Shown here one piece after another: positions 1-7,103 of a DNA stretch of 8,103 nt. Position numbers and translations under genes: made by a program. Every line of letters starts with the position of its first letter. Positions within the stretch are counted from its first letter, which is position 1. Location of the stretch: contig SMVY01000007.1 in NCBI GenBank assembly GCA_004357415.1, positions 1 to 8,103 on the forward strand. The letters are read 5' to 3'. Below the pieces are notes generated by a model that saw only the letters and a program-made list of their open reading frames with translations, was not told the DNA's origin and did no database searches. The stretch is from Gemmatimonadota bacterium. GTDB taxonomy: Bacteria; Gemmatimonadota; Gemmatimonadetes; Gemmatimonadales; GWC2-71-9.

Positions 1-212
1 CGAGCGTCCATAACCGTGAGCATCTCGATGAGGTCGAGACGGTCGTAGCCATCCTCCTCCACCGCGAGATCCCAGTATCCCTTGGCGAGATGACACCTCC
101 CGGCCCGGAGGATGATCTGAGCCAGGAAAGTGGAGTCCTGCGGCGTCGCCGCGCGGACCTGTATCCGGGGAGCGTGGGCCCCCCGGTGTGGCAGTTGTTT
201 CAGGAGTGGCAT
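1..212 (-). CDS. GNAT-type N-acetyltransferase, N-terminal part (runs off left edge)
   Basis: An open minus-strand frame without a stop continues off the left end. From the ATG at 212-210 it gives 70 residues plus a partial codon. After a short leader, residues 17-26 read IQVRAATPQD, followed by a helix (STFLAQIILRAG), then CHLAKGYWDLAVEEDGYDRLDLIEML. This resembles the beta1-alpha1-alpha2 start of GNAT acetyltransferases, which transfer an acyl group from acyl-CoA. The acetyl-CoA-binding motif (motif A, R/Q-x-x-G-x-G/A) would lie outside the window, so the family call rests on N-terminal pattern only. The frame is open back to a TAG at 323-321, and another ATG at 278-276 would add 22 residues. 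I prefer 212 because codon third positions are less GC-rich before it and the domain begins soon after; a GT-rich, weakly Shine-Dalgarno-like stretch precedes it. The gene lies on the same strand as the efflux operon and about 160 bases downstream, so it could be a distal operon member or a separate gene. Substrate unknown. Confidence 0.55.
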   Translation of the reverse strand, partial: MPLLKQLPHRGAHAPRIQVRAATPQDSTFLAQIILRAGRCHLAKGYWDLAVEEDGYDRLDLIEMLTVMDA

Positions 213-298
213 GTGCTGGCCCCCACTCGGCACGGCCTCGAGCCCTATGGCGTTCAGAATCAGTGCAACAACATGCATCCCGATGCCATCGGTGGCTA

Positions 299-321
299 GG
301 GGCCACAGGGTCCCATGCCCC
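299..321 (-). terminator. Weak GC-rich hairpin after the efflux operon
   Basis: GGGGC at 299-303 pairs with GCCCC at 317-321 around a 13-base interior that can add only a few weak pairs. It lies about 55 bases past the stop codon of the pump gene and before the downstream acetyltransferase start at 212. No T-tract follows on either strand, so this is not a good intrinsic terminator. It may be only a chance inverted repeat or a transcript-end stabilising stem. If the acetyltransferase starts at 278 instead, the hairpin sits in its leader. Confidence 0.2.
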
Positions 322-374
322 TACGCCGCCCCGATGACGATTGATACCCAATTACCTGAGTAGCACCTGCCCGG

Positions 375-3300
375 CTACGGGCCCGAAACGGTCTCGAGGC
401 CTGTTCGCGAGGGTGGTGCCCGGCGCGCCCGCCACGCTACCACGTCCGCTTGCAACATGGTCAGGGCCGGTACCAGGACCATGATGATGGCCGTGGCGAA
501 CACGACGCCGAAGCCGATGCTCGCCGCCATCGGCACCAGGAACTGCGCCTGCAGGCTCCGTTCGATGATGAGCGGGAATACCCCGAGGAATGTGGTGAGC
601 GAGGTGAGGAGGATGGGGCGAAATCGGGTCCTGGCGGCGGACACTATGGCTTCGGCCATCGGCTTGCCGGCCCGGTGCTCCTCGTTGATGAAATCGATCA
701 ACACCAGCGAGTCGTTCACCACCACACCGCTCACGCCCACGATGCCGAAGATGCTGAGCAGCCCCAGATCCAGTCCCATCACCAGGTGGGCAAAGGCTGC
801 GCCAACGAAGCCCATGGGCACCGACGCCATGATGATCAGTGGTTCGACATAGGACCCGAACGGGATCGCCAGCAAGGCGTACATGACCAACGCCGCCAGC
901 AGGAACCCCGTGACGATGCCGCCGATGGCGTCGGTTTGTTCCCGTTGCTCCCCGCCGAAGGTGTACCGTACGCCGGGGTAGCGCTGCTGAATGGCGGGAA
1001 GGATCCGGTTGGTCAATTCGCTGTTGACCTCCTGGCCGGTGATGACGGCCTGGTCGACGTCCGCCGTGATGGTGACGATCCGCCTCCCGTCGAGCCGGCG
1101 AATGGTGGCTGGGGCAGTGCCAAAGGTGACCTGCGCCACTTCCGACAACGGGATGGCCGCCCCGGTTGGCGTCATGATCCGATATGCCTGAATGTCTCCC
1201 AGCGTGTTGCGCTCGTCCTCCGGCAACCGCACGTAGACCCGCACCTCCTCGCTGCCGCGTTGTATCCGCAGCGCCTCGGCACCGAAGAACGCCGCCCGTA
1301 CCTGCCGAGCCATGTCGTCCAGCGTCACGCCCAGCGAGCGGGCTCGTGGCTTCAATTCGAGCTGCACCTCGCGTTTGCCCCGGATTTGGTCGTTGCGCAC
1401 GTCGAACACTCCGGTATAGCGCCGGAGGCTGGCCTCGATGCCGGCGACGACGGTGTTCAGCGTGGCGTTGTCCGGATGGGAGATCTCCACCTGAACCGGG
1501 GCCCCCAGGTTGATTACCTGGGAGCTGAAGCTCAGTGTGCGTGCCCCGGGAATTTCGCCGGCCCGCTGGCGCCACGCCTGCTCGAACTCCACCGCACTCA
1601 GTTTCCGGTCTTCGGGCTCGAGCAGGCGGAAGGTCACTTCGGCGATGTTGGATTCGATGAATGTCGGCCCGGCGCCGATGCCCGGCCCGCCGGCCATGGA
1701 AGGCCGGCGGCCGACACTCAGATAAACCGCCCTCACCAACGAGGGGTGATCGTCCGGTAGGTCCGCCTGGAACGTGGCCGCCACCGCCCTGCCGGTTTGC
1801 TCCAGGTATTCAGCCACCTGGCGAGTTCGTGTGGCTGGCGTCCCGGGCGGCATCTCGAGTTGGGCGATCACCTGGTCGCCCTCGATCCGCGGCAGGAAGC
1901 TGAATCCGATGTATCGGCCCGCCAGCACCCCGCCGGTGATAAGCAGGAGCGACACCGCGCCGGCGATCACCACCCAGTAGTGATGGACGGCATATGTCAC
2001 GCTGCGGGTGACCGGCCCGTCGATGAACTGCTGCAGCCGTCGTTGCACGTAGTCCTGGGCTCGCTGGAAGAACCCCAGCCACAGGGGCAGCCGAGCGTGG
2101 GCGTGCTCGGGCAGGTGCGAGAGGTGATGGGGGAGGATGAACAGCGACTCCACCAACGAGAACAGCAACACCGTAATAACGATGAGCGGGATGTTCATGA
2201 GGAACTTACCGATAGTCCCCGGAACGAACAGCAGCGGCGTGAACGCCACCACGGTCGTGAGCACCGCAAAGGTCACCGGCACCGCAATCCGTTGTGCGCC
2301 GTTGACGGCCGCCTCCAGTGGGCCGGTCCCGCGTTCTCGCTGGGCGTAGATATTTTCGCCGATGACGATGGCGTCGTCTACCACGATGCCGATCGCCAGA
2401 ATGAACCCGAACAGCGACAACATGTTGATGGATACGCCGAGCATGGGCATGACGGCGAACGTTGCCACGAACGACAATCCGATGCCGACAGCCACCCAGA
2501 ACGCCAGTCTCAGATCGAGGAACAGGGACAGTGCCACCAGCACCAACATCAGGCCGATCAGCCCATTCCTTGTCAGCAGGTCGATACGGCTCCGCAGGTT
2601 GTCGGCTTCGTTGGCCCAGATGGCGACTTTGATTCCCCTGGGCAACGACGGCTCGAGTTGCTCGGCCAAGTAATGCTCTACCACGTCCACGATCTTGAGT
2701 ACTTGCTCGTCGGCTGTGCGGAAGACTCGGACGAACGCGGCCGGCTGGCCATCGTACAGTGACAGCAAATCGGCATCCTCGAAGCCGTCCCGTATGGTGG
2801 CGACCTGGTCCAGCCGGAGCTCGGCCCCGCTGCGCGTGCCGCGCACGATGATCTCGCCAAAATCTTTGGCCGTGTAATTCTGGCCCTCGATGCGGACGAG
2901 GATCTCCTCGTCACGGGTGTCCACCCTGCCGCCCGGAAGGTCGAGGCTGGCTGCCCGAACCGCCCGGGCGATGTCGTCCAGCCGCAAGCCGTAAGCCCGC
3001 AAGGCGTCGAGCGATACCTCGATAGAAATCTCGTAGGCTCTGACGGCGTCGGTCTGCACCAAGGAGATTTGCGGCATGGTGGCCAGATCGTCCTGCACCC
3101 GGTTGGCCAGTTCCTTGAGAGAGCGCTCAGACACGTGGCCGTACAGCGCGATCTCGATGACCCTGGTCCGGTTGGAGACCTCGGACACCTCCGGTTCTTC
3201 GGCGTCGACCGGAAAACTCACGATCCGGTCGATCTCGGCCTTGATCTCGTCGAGGGCGCGGGCCTTGTCGTGGCCCGTGTTGAGTTCGGCGATCACCACC

Positions 3301-3569
3301 CCGACGCCCTCGCTGGCCGTGGATGTCAGCCGTCGAATGCCCTCGACCGATTCGATCCGCTCCTCGATCCGTTGGATGATTCCCTCTTCGATCTCTTCAG
3401 GCGAGGCGCCGGGGTAGAGGACCTGAACCTGGATGGCGTCGAGATCGAACTCGGGGAACACTTCCTGCACGATGTTGGGGAGACTGAAGAGACCCGCCGC
3501 CAGCAACAGGACCAACAGCAGGTTTGCCGCGACCCCGTGGTTGGCCATCCAGGCAATCGCGCGCTTCAT
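375..3569 (-). CDS. RND-family efflux pump, inner-membrane permease (HAE1/AcrB-like)
   Basis: This is the 1064-residue proton-driven pump of a tripartite exporter, close to the usual length of about 1030-1060 for AcrB-type proteins. The duplicated RND architecture is visible: TM1 at about residues 13-33, a large periplasmic loop at 34-335, TM2-TM6 in about 336-480, TM7 at 532-552, a second periplasmic loop, and TM8-TM12 in about 882-1040. TM4 carries the proton-relay pair D398-D399 within GIVVDDAIVIGENI. In TM10 the AcrB K940 position is occupied by N952, followed by D953 (VVNDSLVLIDF), so the classical lysine is absent. The N-terminal segment, with EVFPEF, YPGASPEEIEE and TSTASEGVG, is typical of pumps of this subfamily. 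The ATG at 3569 overlaps the adaptor stop by 4 bases and has a GGAGGA Shine-Dalgarno at 3584-3579. It is the last efflux gene of the operon. The substrate cannot be inferred. Confidence 0.96.
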   Translation of the reverse strand: MKRAIAWMANHGVAANLLLVLLLAAGLFSLPNIVQEVFPEFDLDAIQVQVLYPGASPEEIEEGIIQRIEERIESVEGIRRLTSTASEGVGVVIAELNTGHDKARALDEIKAEIDRIVSFPVDAEEPEVSEVSNRTRVIEIALYGHVSERSLKELANRVQDDLATMPQISLVQTDAVRAYEISIEVSLDALRAYGLRLDDIARAVRAASLDLPGGRVDTRDEEILVRIEGQNYTAKDFGEIIVRGTRSGAELRLDQVATIRDGFEDADLLSLYDGQPAAFVRVFRTADEQVLKIVDVVEHYLAEQLEPSLPRGIKVAIWANEADNLRSRIDLLTRNGLIGLMLVLVALSLFLDLRLAFWVAVGIGLSFVATFAVMPMLGVSINMLSLFGFILAIGIVVDDAIVIGENIYAQRERGTGPLEAAVNGAQRIAVPVTFAVLTTVVAFTPLLFVPGTIGKFLMNIPLIVITVLLFSLVESLFILPHHLSHLPEHAHARLPLWLGFFQRAQDYVQRRLQQFIDGPVTRSVTYAVHHYWVVIAGAVSLLLITGGVLAGRYIGFSFLPRIEGDQVIAQLEMPPGTPATRTRQVAEYLEQTGRAVAATFQADLPDDHPSLVRAVYLSVGRRPSMAGGPGIGAGPTFIESNIAEVTFRLLEPEDRKLSAVEFEQAWRQRAGEIPGARTLSFSSQVINLGAPVQVEISHPDNATLNTVVAGIEASLRRYTGVFDVRNDQIRGKREVQLELKPRARSLGVTLDDMARQVRAAFFGAEALRIQRGSEEVRVYVRLPEDERNTLGDIQAYRIMTPTGAAIPLSEVAQVTFGTAPATIRRLDGRRIVTITADVDQAVITGQEVNSELTNRILPAIQQRYPGVRYTFGGEQREQTDAIGGIVTGFLLAALVMYALLAIPFGSYVEPLIIMASVPMGFVGAAFAHLVMGLDLGLLSIFGIVGVSGVVVNDSLVLIDFINEEHRAGKPMAEAIVSAARTRFRPILLTSLTTFLGVFPLIIERSLQAQFLVPMAASIGFGVVFATAIIMVLVPALTMLQADVVAWRARRAPPSRTGLETVSGP

Positions 3570-4795
3570 GACGAGGGGTCCTCCGCCACGCGGATGGTCA
3601 TGCTGTCGGTCACGACGGCGAGCGGACTGATTACCACCAACGCTCCGTCAGCCAGGCCGGCCAGGAGATACACCTGGCCGTCCACTTCCTGAATGAACTC
3701 GGCCGGAACGATCCGCAGCATGGTGTCGGACTCGATCGTCCACAGCACGTCGCCGTCACGGTAGGTCGCTTGCGGGAGGACTATGTAGTGATCCAGCGAG
3801 ACTCCCTGAATGCTCACGTCCACGTAGGTACCCAGAAGGAGCGGTGGCCGGGTACCAGCCGAATCGGTGACGAATGGGTCCGGAACCCGTACCACTACAT
3901 CCACGGTTCGGGTTTCTGCGTTGAGTGCTCCCTCGGCGCGATCGACATAACCCGCCCATTGATAGTGCCGGCCACCGAAGGTGATGCTTATGCTCGCCGG
4001 AATGGCGGTCACCGCGTTGCCCGCCCGCGCGTCCCACAAGCCGTCCACCAACGCAGCCTCTCCGTCGGTGAGCGCCACGACGATTTCGACTTCGTCGGTA
4101 GTGTAGATGGTGGCTATTCCTTGGCCGGGTGCCACGTACTGACCGATGTCCACGCTCTCCGCTCGGACCACGCCGTCGAACGGTGCTCGGAGTCGGGTGC
4201 GCCCGAGCGACAACTTGGCGTCTTCCAGCCGGGCCAGAGCCCGCCGCAGTGACGCCCGGGCCGCTTCGAGCTGCGGCTCGCGGAAGATGAGACTGCCGAG
4301 CTCGGTAGAGTCGATGGCCAGCTCGATCCCCTCGCGCTCACGCAGCCGCTGGTACTCGTCCCGGGCCAGGGTGACTTCTTCTTCCGCCTGGAGCACTTCC
4401 ACACGCCGCTGAGCCACCTCGGCCGAGGCGATCTCGACCGCGTTGTGGTAGTCGGCCGGCTCCACCCTGAGGAGCACCTCGCCGGCAGCGAAGCGGCCGC
4501 CCGACACCAGGGCGGGGGAGACCCACTCGACCAGGCCACCCACCTGCGGCGCCAGGACCACTTCACTTCGAGGACGGACGGTGCCGTTGCCTCTGATTTG
4601 AATGCGGCCATGCCGGGCATCGACAGCTACCGTAGCTACCAGTGGGGGAAGTCGAAGTGGTTCCTGGATTGCTGGTCGCGGTCGGAGCACGATCAACAGT
4701 ATCATGCCGATCACACCCACCAGCAGGATGACGATTCCCTTCATCCGCGAGCTAAGGCGCCCAAAAGCATGAAGAGTCTTCTTGAATGGGTTCAT
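3566..4795 (-). CDS. RND efflux periplasmic adaptor (membrane fusion protein, HlyD/AcrA family)
   Basis: This 409-residue adaptor links the inner-membrane pump to the outer-membrane channel. A positively charged N-terminus is followed by one hydrophobic segment at about residues 20-37 (IVILLVGVIGMILLIVL). No lipobox cysteine is present, so it appears anchored by an uncleaved transmembrane helix rather than by lipid. The barrel-sandwich (lipoyl-like) domain is split: the first half is at about 73-113 (VRPRSEVVLAPQVGGLVEWV...), the second at 200-230 (TRLRAPFDGVVRAESVDIGQYVAPGQ in pieces). Between them, about 116-198, is the charged, Ala/Glu/Arg-rich alpha-hairpin coiled coil. I could not find the exact R-x3-L-x6-S tip motif of AcrA. 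A beta-barrel domain follows at about 232-330 and a membrane-proximal domain runs to the C-terminus. The start overlaps the stop of the outer-membrane gene by 4 bases (4792-4795), and the stop overlaps the pump start (3566-3569). No strong Shine-Dalgarno precedes the ATG, which suggests coupled translation. Confidence 0.95.
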   Translation of the reverse strand: MNPFKKTLHAFGRLSSRMKGIVILLVGVIGMILLIVLRPRPAIQEPLRLPPLVATVAVDARHGRIQIRGNGTVRPRSEVVLAPQVGGLVEWVSPALVSGGRFAAGEVLLRVEPADYHNAVEIASAEVAQRRVEVLQAEEEVTLARDEYQRLREREGIELAIDSTELGSLIFREPQLEAARASLRRALARLEDAKLSLGRTRLRAPFDGVVRAESVDIGQYVAPGQGIATIYTTDEVEIVVALTDGEAALVDGLWDARAGNAVTAIPASISITFGGRHYQWAGYVDRAEGALNAETRTVDVVVRVPDPFVTDSAGTRPPLLLGTYVDVSIQGVSLDHYIVLPQATYRDGDVLWTIESDTMLRIVPAEFIQEVDGQVYLLAGLADGALVVISPLAVVTDSMTIRVAEDPSS

Positions 4796-6351
4796 TGCCC
4801 GACATCCCCGTTGGTTCCGATTACGTCAGATTCCTGGATTCCATCGCCGGAATTCTCGACCGGCACCAGGTCATCTCCCAGCCGGCGATACTGCTGTTGT
4901 AGTGTTTCGTTTAGATCGTCGTCCAACACCCACGCCCCGCCCAGGGCGCGATGCACGCCCAAGCGCGCTTCAGCCAGGGCTCGCTCTGACGAGGAGAGAT
5001 TGGTCTCGACGGCCACCAGGTTGCTCCGGGCGTCGAGGTACTCGATGTACCTGCCGACACCGCGCTCCAGCGAACGAAGCTGAAAATTGACCGACCCCTG
5101 CGCGGAGGTCCGCTGCCGCTGGAGGAAGTCGTAGCGTTCCTTCTGGTTCTCGAGGTTCTGCAGGCTGGTTTCCACTTCGCTGTACGCGGTTAGTACCGTC
5201 CGCACGTAGGCTGAGGCCCGCTGCTGGAACAGCGCCTCGGAGGCACTGGCGTTGGCCCGAAGACGACCGCCCTGGAGAAGCGGCGCCGTGAGGCCGCCCA
5301 GCAGGTTCAGGAAATACTGATCCACCCGGAACAGGTTCGACACCGATGAGGACTGGAGCCCCGCGCTGGCGTTCAACCGAATGGCGGGGTAGAGCTCCGC
5401 CTTGCGGGCGCCGATGCGGAAACGAGCGGCTTCCATCCGGCGCCACGCGGCCATGACGTCGGGTCGTTCCTCGAGGAGCGCCGCCGGGAGTCGGGCCGGT
5501 ACCGGATCGAGCACGATGGCCGGTGATTCCTCTCCCTCCCCAACCTCCAGGAGTTGGTCCAGGCTGCCGGCATAACGGCCCAACAACACGGCCAGCCGCC
5601 CCTCTGCGTCCGCCAGTTGGCTCTCCAGCACCGGCAAGCCGGCTTGGGTGTTCCGGTAGAGCGAGCGGAACGTGTAGAGCTCGAACGACGAGGTGAGCCC
5701 ACGGAAATACCTCTTGTCGGTCAGGTCGGCCCGGTCGGCCAGGAGCTCGACGTTCAGTCCCGTGAGCGTCACCCGCCGCTGCAAGTCCACGATTTCCAGG
5801 TAGGTGGAGATCGTCGCCGAGATCACCGCCAGGCGGGCCGTGCGGTAATCGGATTCGGTTGCCAGAAAGTCGCTGACGGCGGCCTTGGTGTCGTTGTTGG
5901 CCCGGCCCCAGAAGTCGATTTCATAGGACAGCCCCAAGGACGCGCTGTAGGTGGTGAAGTCGAACCGGTCGATTGTCCCTCCGCCGAACTCACCACCGAA
6001 GCCCACGTTGGCCGGGCTGGTGCTGTGGGTGGCGTCCGCCGTGACTCCCACCGAGGGAACCAGGTCGGCCCGGGCGATGCGGTAGCGCTGCCTAACCTCT
6101 TCCACCCGCGCCACCGCCTCCCGCAGGTCGAGGTTGGCGGCCAGCGCGGTGTCGACCAAGCGGTCCATCACCGGATCGTTGAACACCGTCCACCACTGTT
6201 GAGGCTGGTAGCTGCCACTGTCGGGCGCCGATTGGTAGGCATCGGGGATGTCGGCCACCACCACAGGCTGGGCCTGCTTGGGGGCGAACGAGCAGCCCGC
6301 CGCCAGGATGGAGAGCATGAGGCCGGCCACGAGTGATTCGCGCCGCATCAT
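4792..6351 (-). CDS. Outer-membrane efflux lipoprotein (NodT/OprM-type, TolC superfamily)
   Basis: This 519-residue outer-membrane channel completes the tripartite pump. Residues 1-20 form a lipoprotein signal peptide ending in the lipobox LAAGC, with lipidated Cys20. Ser at +2 is compatible with outer-membrane sorting. The mature start, FAPKQAQP...IPDAY..., then QQWWTVFNDPVMDRLVDTALAAN (split across 51-73), is diagnostic of NodT-type factors. Two outer-membrane efflux repeats follow, at about 60-265 and 295-470. The second includes ERPDVMAAWRRMEAARFRIG and the conserved AELYPAIRLNASAG and LTAPLLQGGRLRAN segments. After the usual end near GVHRALGGAW (about 474) there is an acidic tail of about 45 residues, longer than in most relatives. 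The ATG at 6351 overlaps the repressor stop (ATGA, 6348-6351). An AAGGATGAGG stretch just upstream can serve as ribosome binding site. A second Met at codon 2 is an equally possible start. Confidence 0.95.
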   Translation of the reverse strand: MMRRESLVAGLMLSILAAGCSFAPKQAQPVVVADIPDAYQSAPDSGSYQPQQWWTVFNDPVMDRLVDTALAANLDLREAVARVEEVRQRYRIARADLVPSVGVTADATHSTSPANVGFGGEFGGGTIDRFDFTTYSASLGLSYEIDFWGRANNDTKAAVSDFLATESDYRTARLAVISATISTYLEIVDLQRRVTLTGLNVELLADRADLTDKRYFRGLTSSFELYTFRSLYRNTQAGLPVLESQLADAEGRLAVLLGRYAGSLDQLLEVGEGEESPAIVLDPVPARLPAALLEERPDVMAAWRRMEAARFRIGARKAELYPAIRLNASAGLQSSSVSNLFRVDQYFLNLLGGLTAPLLQGGRLRANASASEALFQQRASAYVRTVLTAYSEVETSLQNLENQKERYDFLQRQRTSAQGSVNFQLRSLERGVGRYIEYLDARSNLVAVETNLSSSERALAEARLGVHRALGGAWVLDDDLNETLQQQYRRLGDDLVPVENSGDGIQESDVIGTNGDVGQ

Positions 6352-7004
6352 GTCGCCTCATCCTTCAGGGCTAGCCCGCGGTACAGCACTTCGAACACGT
6401 GCTGCTTGCGGGCTTCGATGAAGGCGTCGAAGTCGGTGGCCGCCAGCGGGTTCATGACCTTGACCGTGGGCGCAATCAGGAAGAAGAAGGCACACGACGA
6501 AATGATGGTGAGCATCGTCTGCCTGGGGCACACGGGACGGATCTCCCCGGTTTCCACGGCTTTGCGAATGGCCTGCTGCATCTTCTGTTGCGGCGACCCC
6601 TTGGTGGCAAACGCCTTGGCCAGGTGCTCACCCAGCAACGACCCACCAGCGAGGTTCTCGTTCATCATCAACCGGGCCATGTCCTGGTGCTCACGCACGT
6701 AGTCGATGTACCGGTCGATGAAGTGCCGCAGGTTCTCGCCGAAGGTGCCGTCGAGCTGCAGCGATTCGCTGAACGAGTTGACGTACTGCTGGAACAGGTG
6801 GGCGAAGACCGCCTGGTAGAGTTGTTGCTTGGTGCGGAAGTAGTAGTGCAGCAGCGCGCGGTTGATGCCGGCTCGATCGGCGATCTCCTGCATCCGGGCG
6901 CCGTCGCGCCCCTTACTGGCGAACACCGACAGGGCGGCCTCGAAGATACGCTGCTCGGTTTCCTGCGGTTCGGACTTGGTCGTGGGCTCAGGCATGGTTG
7001 TCAT
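6348..7004 (-). CDS. TetR-family transcriptional repressor of the efflux operon
   Basis: This 218-residue protein is of usual TetR length. Residues 15-70 form the DNA-binding domain: EQRIFEAALSVFASKG, then the helix-turn-helix at about 37-56 (ARMQEIADRAGINRALLHYY), then FRTKQQLYQAVF, a near-canonical TetR signature. The remaining helices (about 75-218) form the ligand-binding and dimerisation domain, including a hydrophobic stretch near SSCAFFFLIAPTV. Family knowledge says such proteins bind palindromic operators as dimers and release DNA on binding a small molecule, often a pump substrate. Here it is the first gene of the operon, on the same strand, and its stop overlaps the channel gene start by 4 bases. 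It would therefore repress its own synthesis along with the pump. A palindrome at 7010-7027 lies directly before its ATG. No Shine-Dalgarno precedes the ATG at 7004; an alternative ATG at 6995 (codon 4) is equally unsupported by an RBS. Confidence 0.94.
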   Translation of the reverse strand: MTTMPEPTTKSEPQETEQRIFEAALSVFASKGRDGARMQEIADRAGINRALLHYYFRTKQQLYQAVFAHLFQQYVNSFSESLQLDGTFGENLRHFIDRYIDYVREHQDMARLMMNENLAGGSLLGEHLAKAFATKGSPQQKMQQAIRKAVETGEIRPVCPRQTMLTIISSCAFFFLIAPTVKVMNPLAATDFDAFIEARKQHVFEVLYRGLALKDEAT

Positions 7005-7009
7005 TTTAG

Positions 7010-7027
7010 TTTAACAATTCTGTCAAA
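7010..7027 (-). promoter_or_regulatory. Candidate TetR operator (18-bp near-palindrome)
   Basis: On the minus strand the site reads TTTGACAGAATTGTTAAA: two 7-base arms (TTTGACA and TGTTAAA) matching at 6 of 7 positions around a 4-base centre. It ends 5 bases before the repressor ATG and touches the predicted -10 box on its other side, so a bound dimer would cover the transcription start. Size and position are typical of TetR-family operators. That the adjacent repressor binds here is inference. Confidence 0.6.
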
Positions 7028-7055
7028 AGATAGGGTAGTTTCGCTCCCCGCTCAA
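7027..7055 (-). promoter_or_regulatory. Candidate sigma70-type promoter of the efflux operon
   Basis: The minus strand shows TTGAGC (7055-7050), a 17-base spacer, and TATCTT (7032-7027). Each hexamer matches 4 of 6 consensus bases and the spacing is optimal. Transcription would start near 7020, giving a leader of only about 16 bases and no clear Shine-Dalgarno. The promoter lies in a short AT-richer patch, unlike the GC-rich genes on both sides. It would drive all four efflux genes, since no other gap exists within the operon. Confidence 0.5.
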
Positions 7056-7059
7056 GCGG
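7048..7059. repeat. Perfect 5-bp inverted repeat overlapping the -35 box
   Basis: CCGCT and AGCGG flank a 2-base centre (plus strand CCGCTCAAGCGG). It contains the whole predicted -35 hexamer. It could be a second protein-binding site competing with RNA polymerase, but a repeat this short can arise by chance in GC-rich DNA. Confidence 0.3.
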
Positions 7060-7081
7060 CCGTCTCTGGTGTCAATCCAAG

Positions 7082-7094
7082 TTATTGTGAATAA
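7082..7094. repeat. Perfect 5-bp AT-rich inverted repeat upstream of the promoter
   Basis: TTATT and AATAA flank GTG (plus strand TTATTGTGAATAA). It sits about 27 bases upstream of the -35 box, where an activator could bind. The minus-strand half also reads TTATTCACA, which fits a relaxed DnaA-box consensus, but as a single copy it is not evidence of a replication origin. Function unknown. Confidence 0.3.
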
Positions 7095-7103
7095 ACACCT
7101 TAA

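Noticed and set aside
90..363. Two short plus-strand open frames of 69 and 77 codons at the left edge
   Set aside because: They overlap the minus-strand acetyltransferase-like frame, which has the more protein-like sequence, and neither shows a domain or ribosome binding site.
352..1575. 407-codon open frame on the minus strand within the pump gene
   Set aside because: It is the same-strand alternate frame of the pump gene. Its product is rich in Arg, Gly, Pro and His with no domain, as expected for a shadow in GC-rich DNA.
450..1760. 436-codon plus-strand open frame opposite the pump gene
   Set aside because: Antisense shadow: the product is His/Asp/Gln-rich and low in hydrophobic order, and it covers well-conserved pump sequence.
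1797..2762. 321-codon plus-strand open frame opposite the pump gene
   Set aside because: Its very high His, Gln and Glu content with no recognisable motif marks it as the antisense of membrane-protein codons.
5554..6336. 260-codon plus-strand open frame opposite the outer-membrane channel gene
   Set aside because: The channel protein on the other strand has signal peptide, lipobox and family motifs throughout. This frame has none.
7073..7078. Perfect TTGACA on the minus strand as a -35 element
   Set aside because: No acceptable -10 hexamer lies 15-19 bases downstream. The TTGAGC/TATCTT pair nearer the gene is better spaced.
6399..7094. 231-codon plus-strand open frame opposite the TetR gene
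   Set aside because: It is the antisense of a clear TetR protein and has no recognisable domain.
7086..7094. Possible DnaA box (TTATTCACA on the minus strand)
   Set aside because: One copy matching a relaxed consensus, with no cluster, no AT-rich unwinding region and no replication genes nearby, does not support an origin.
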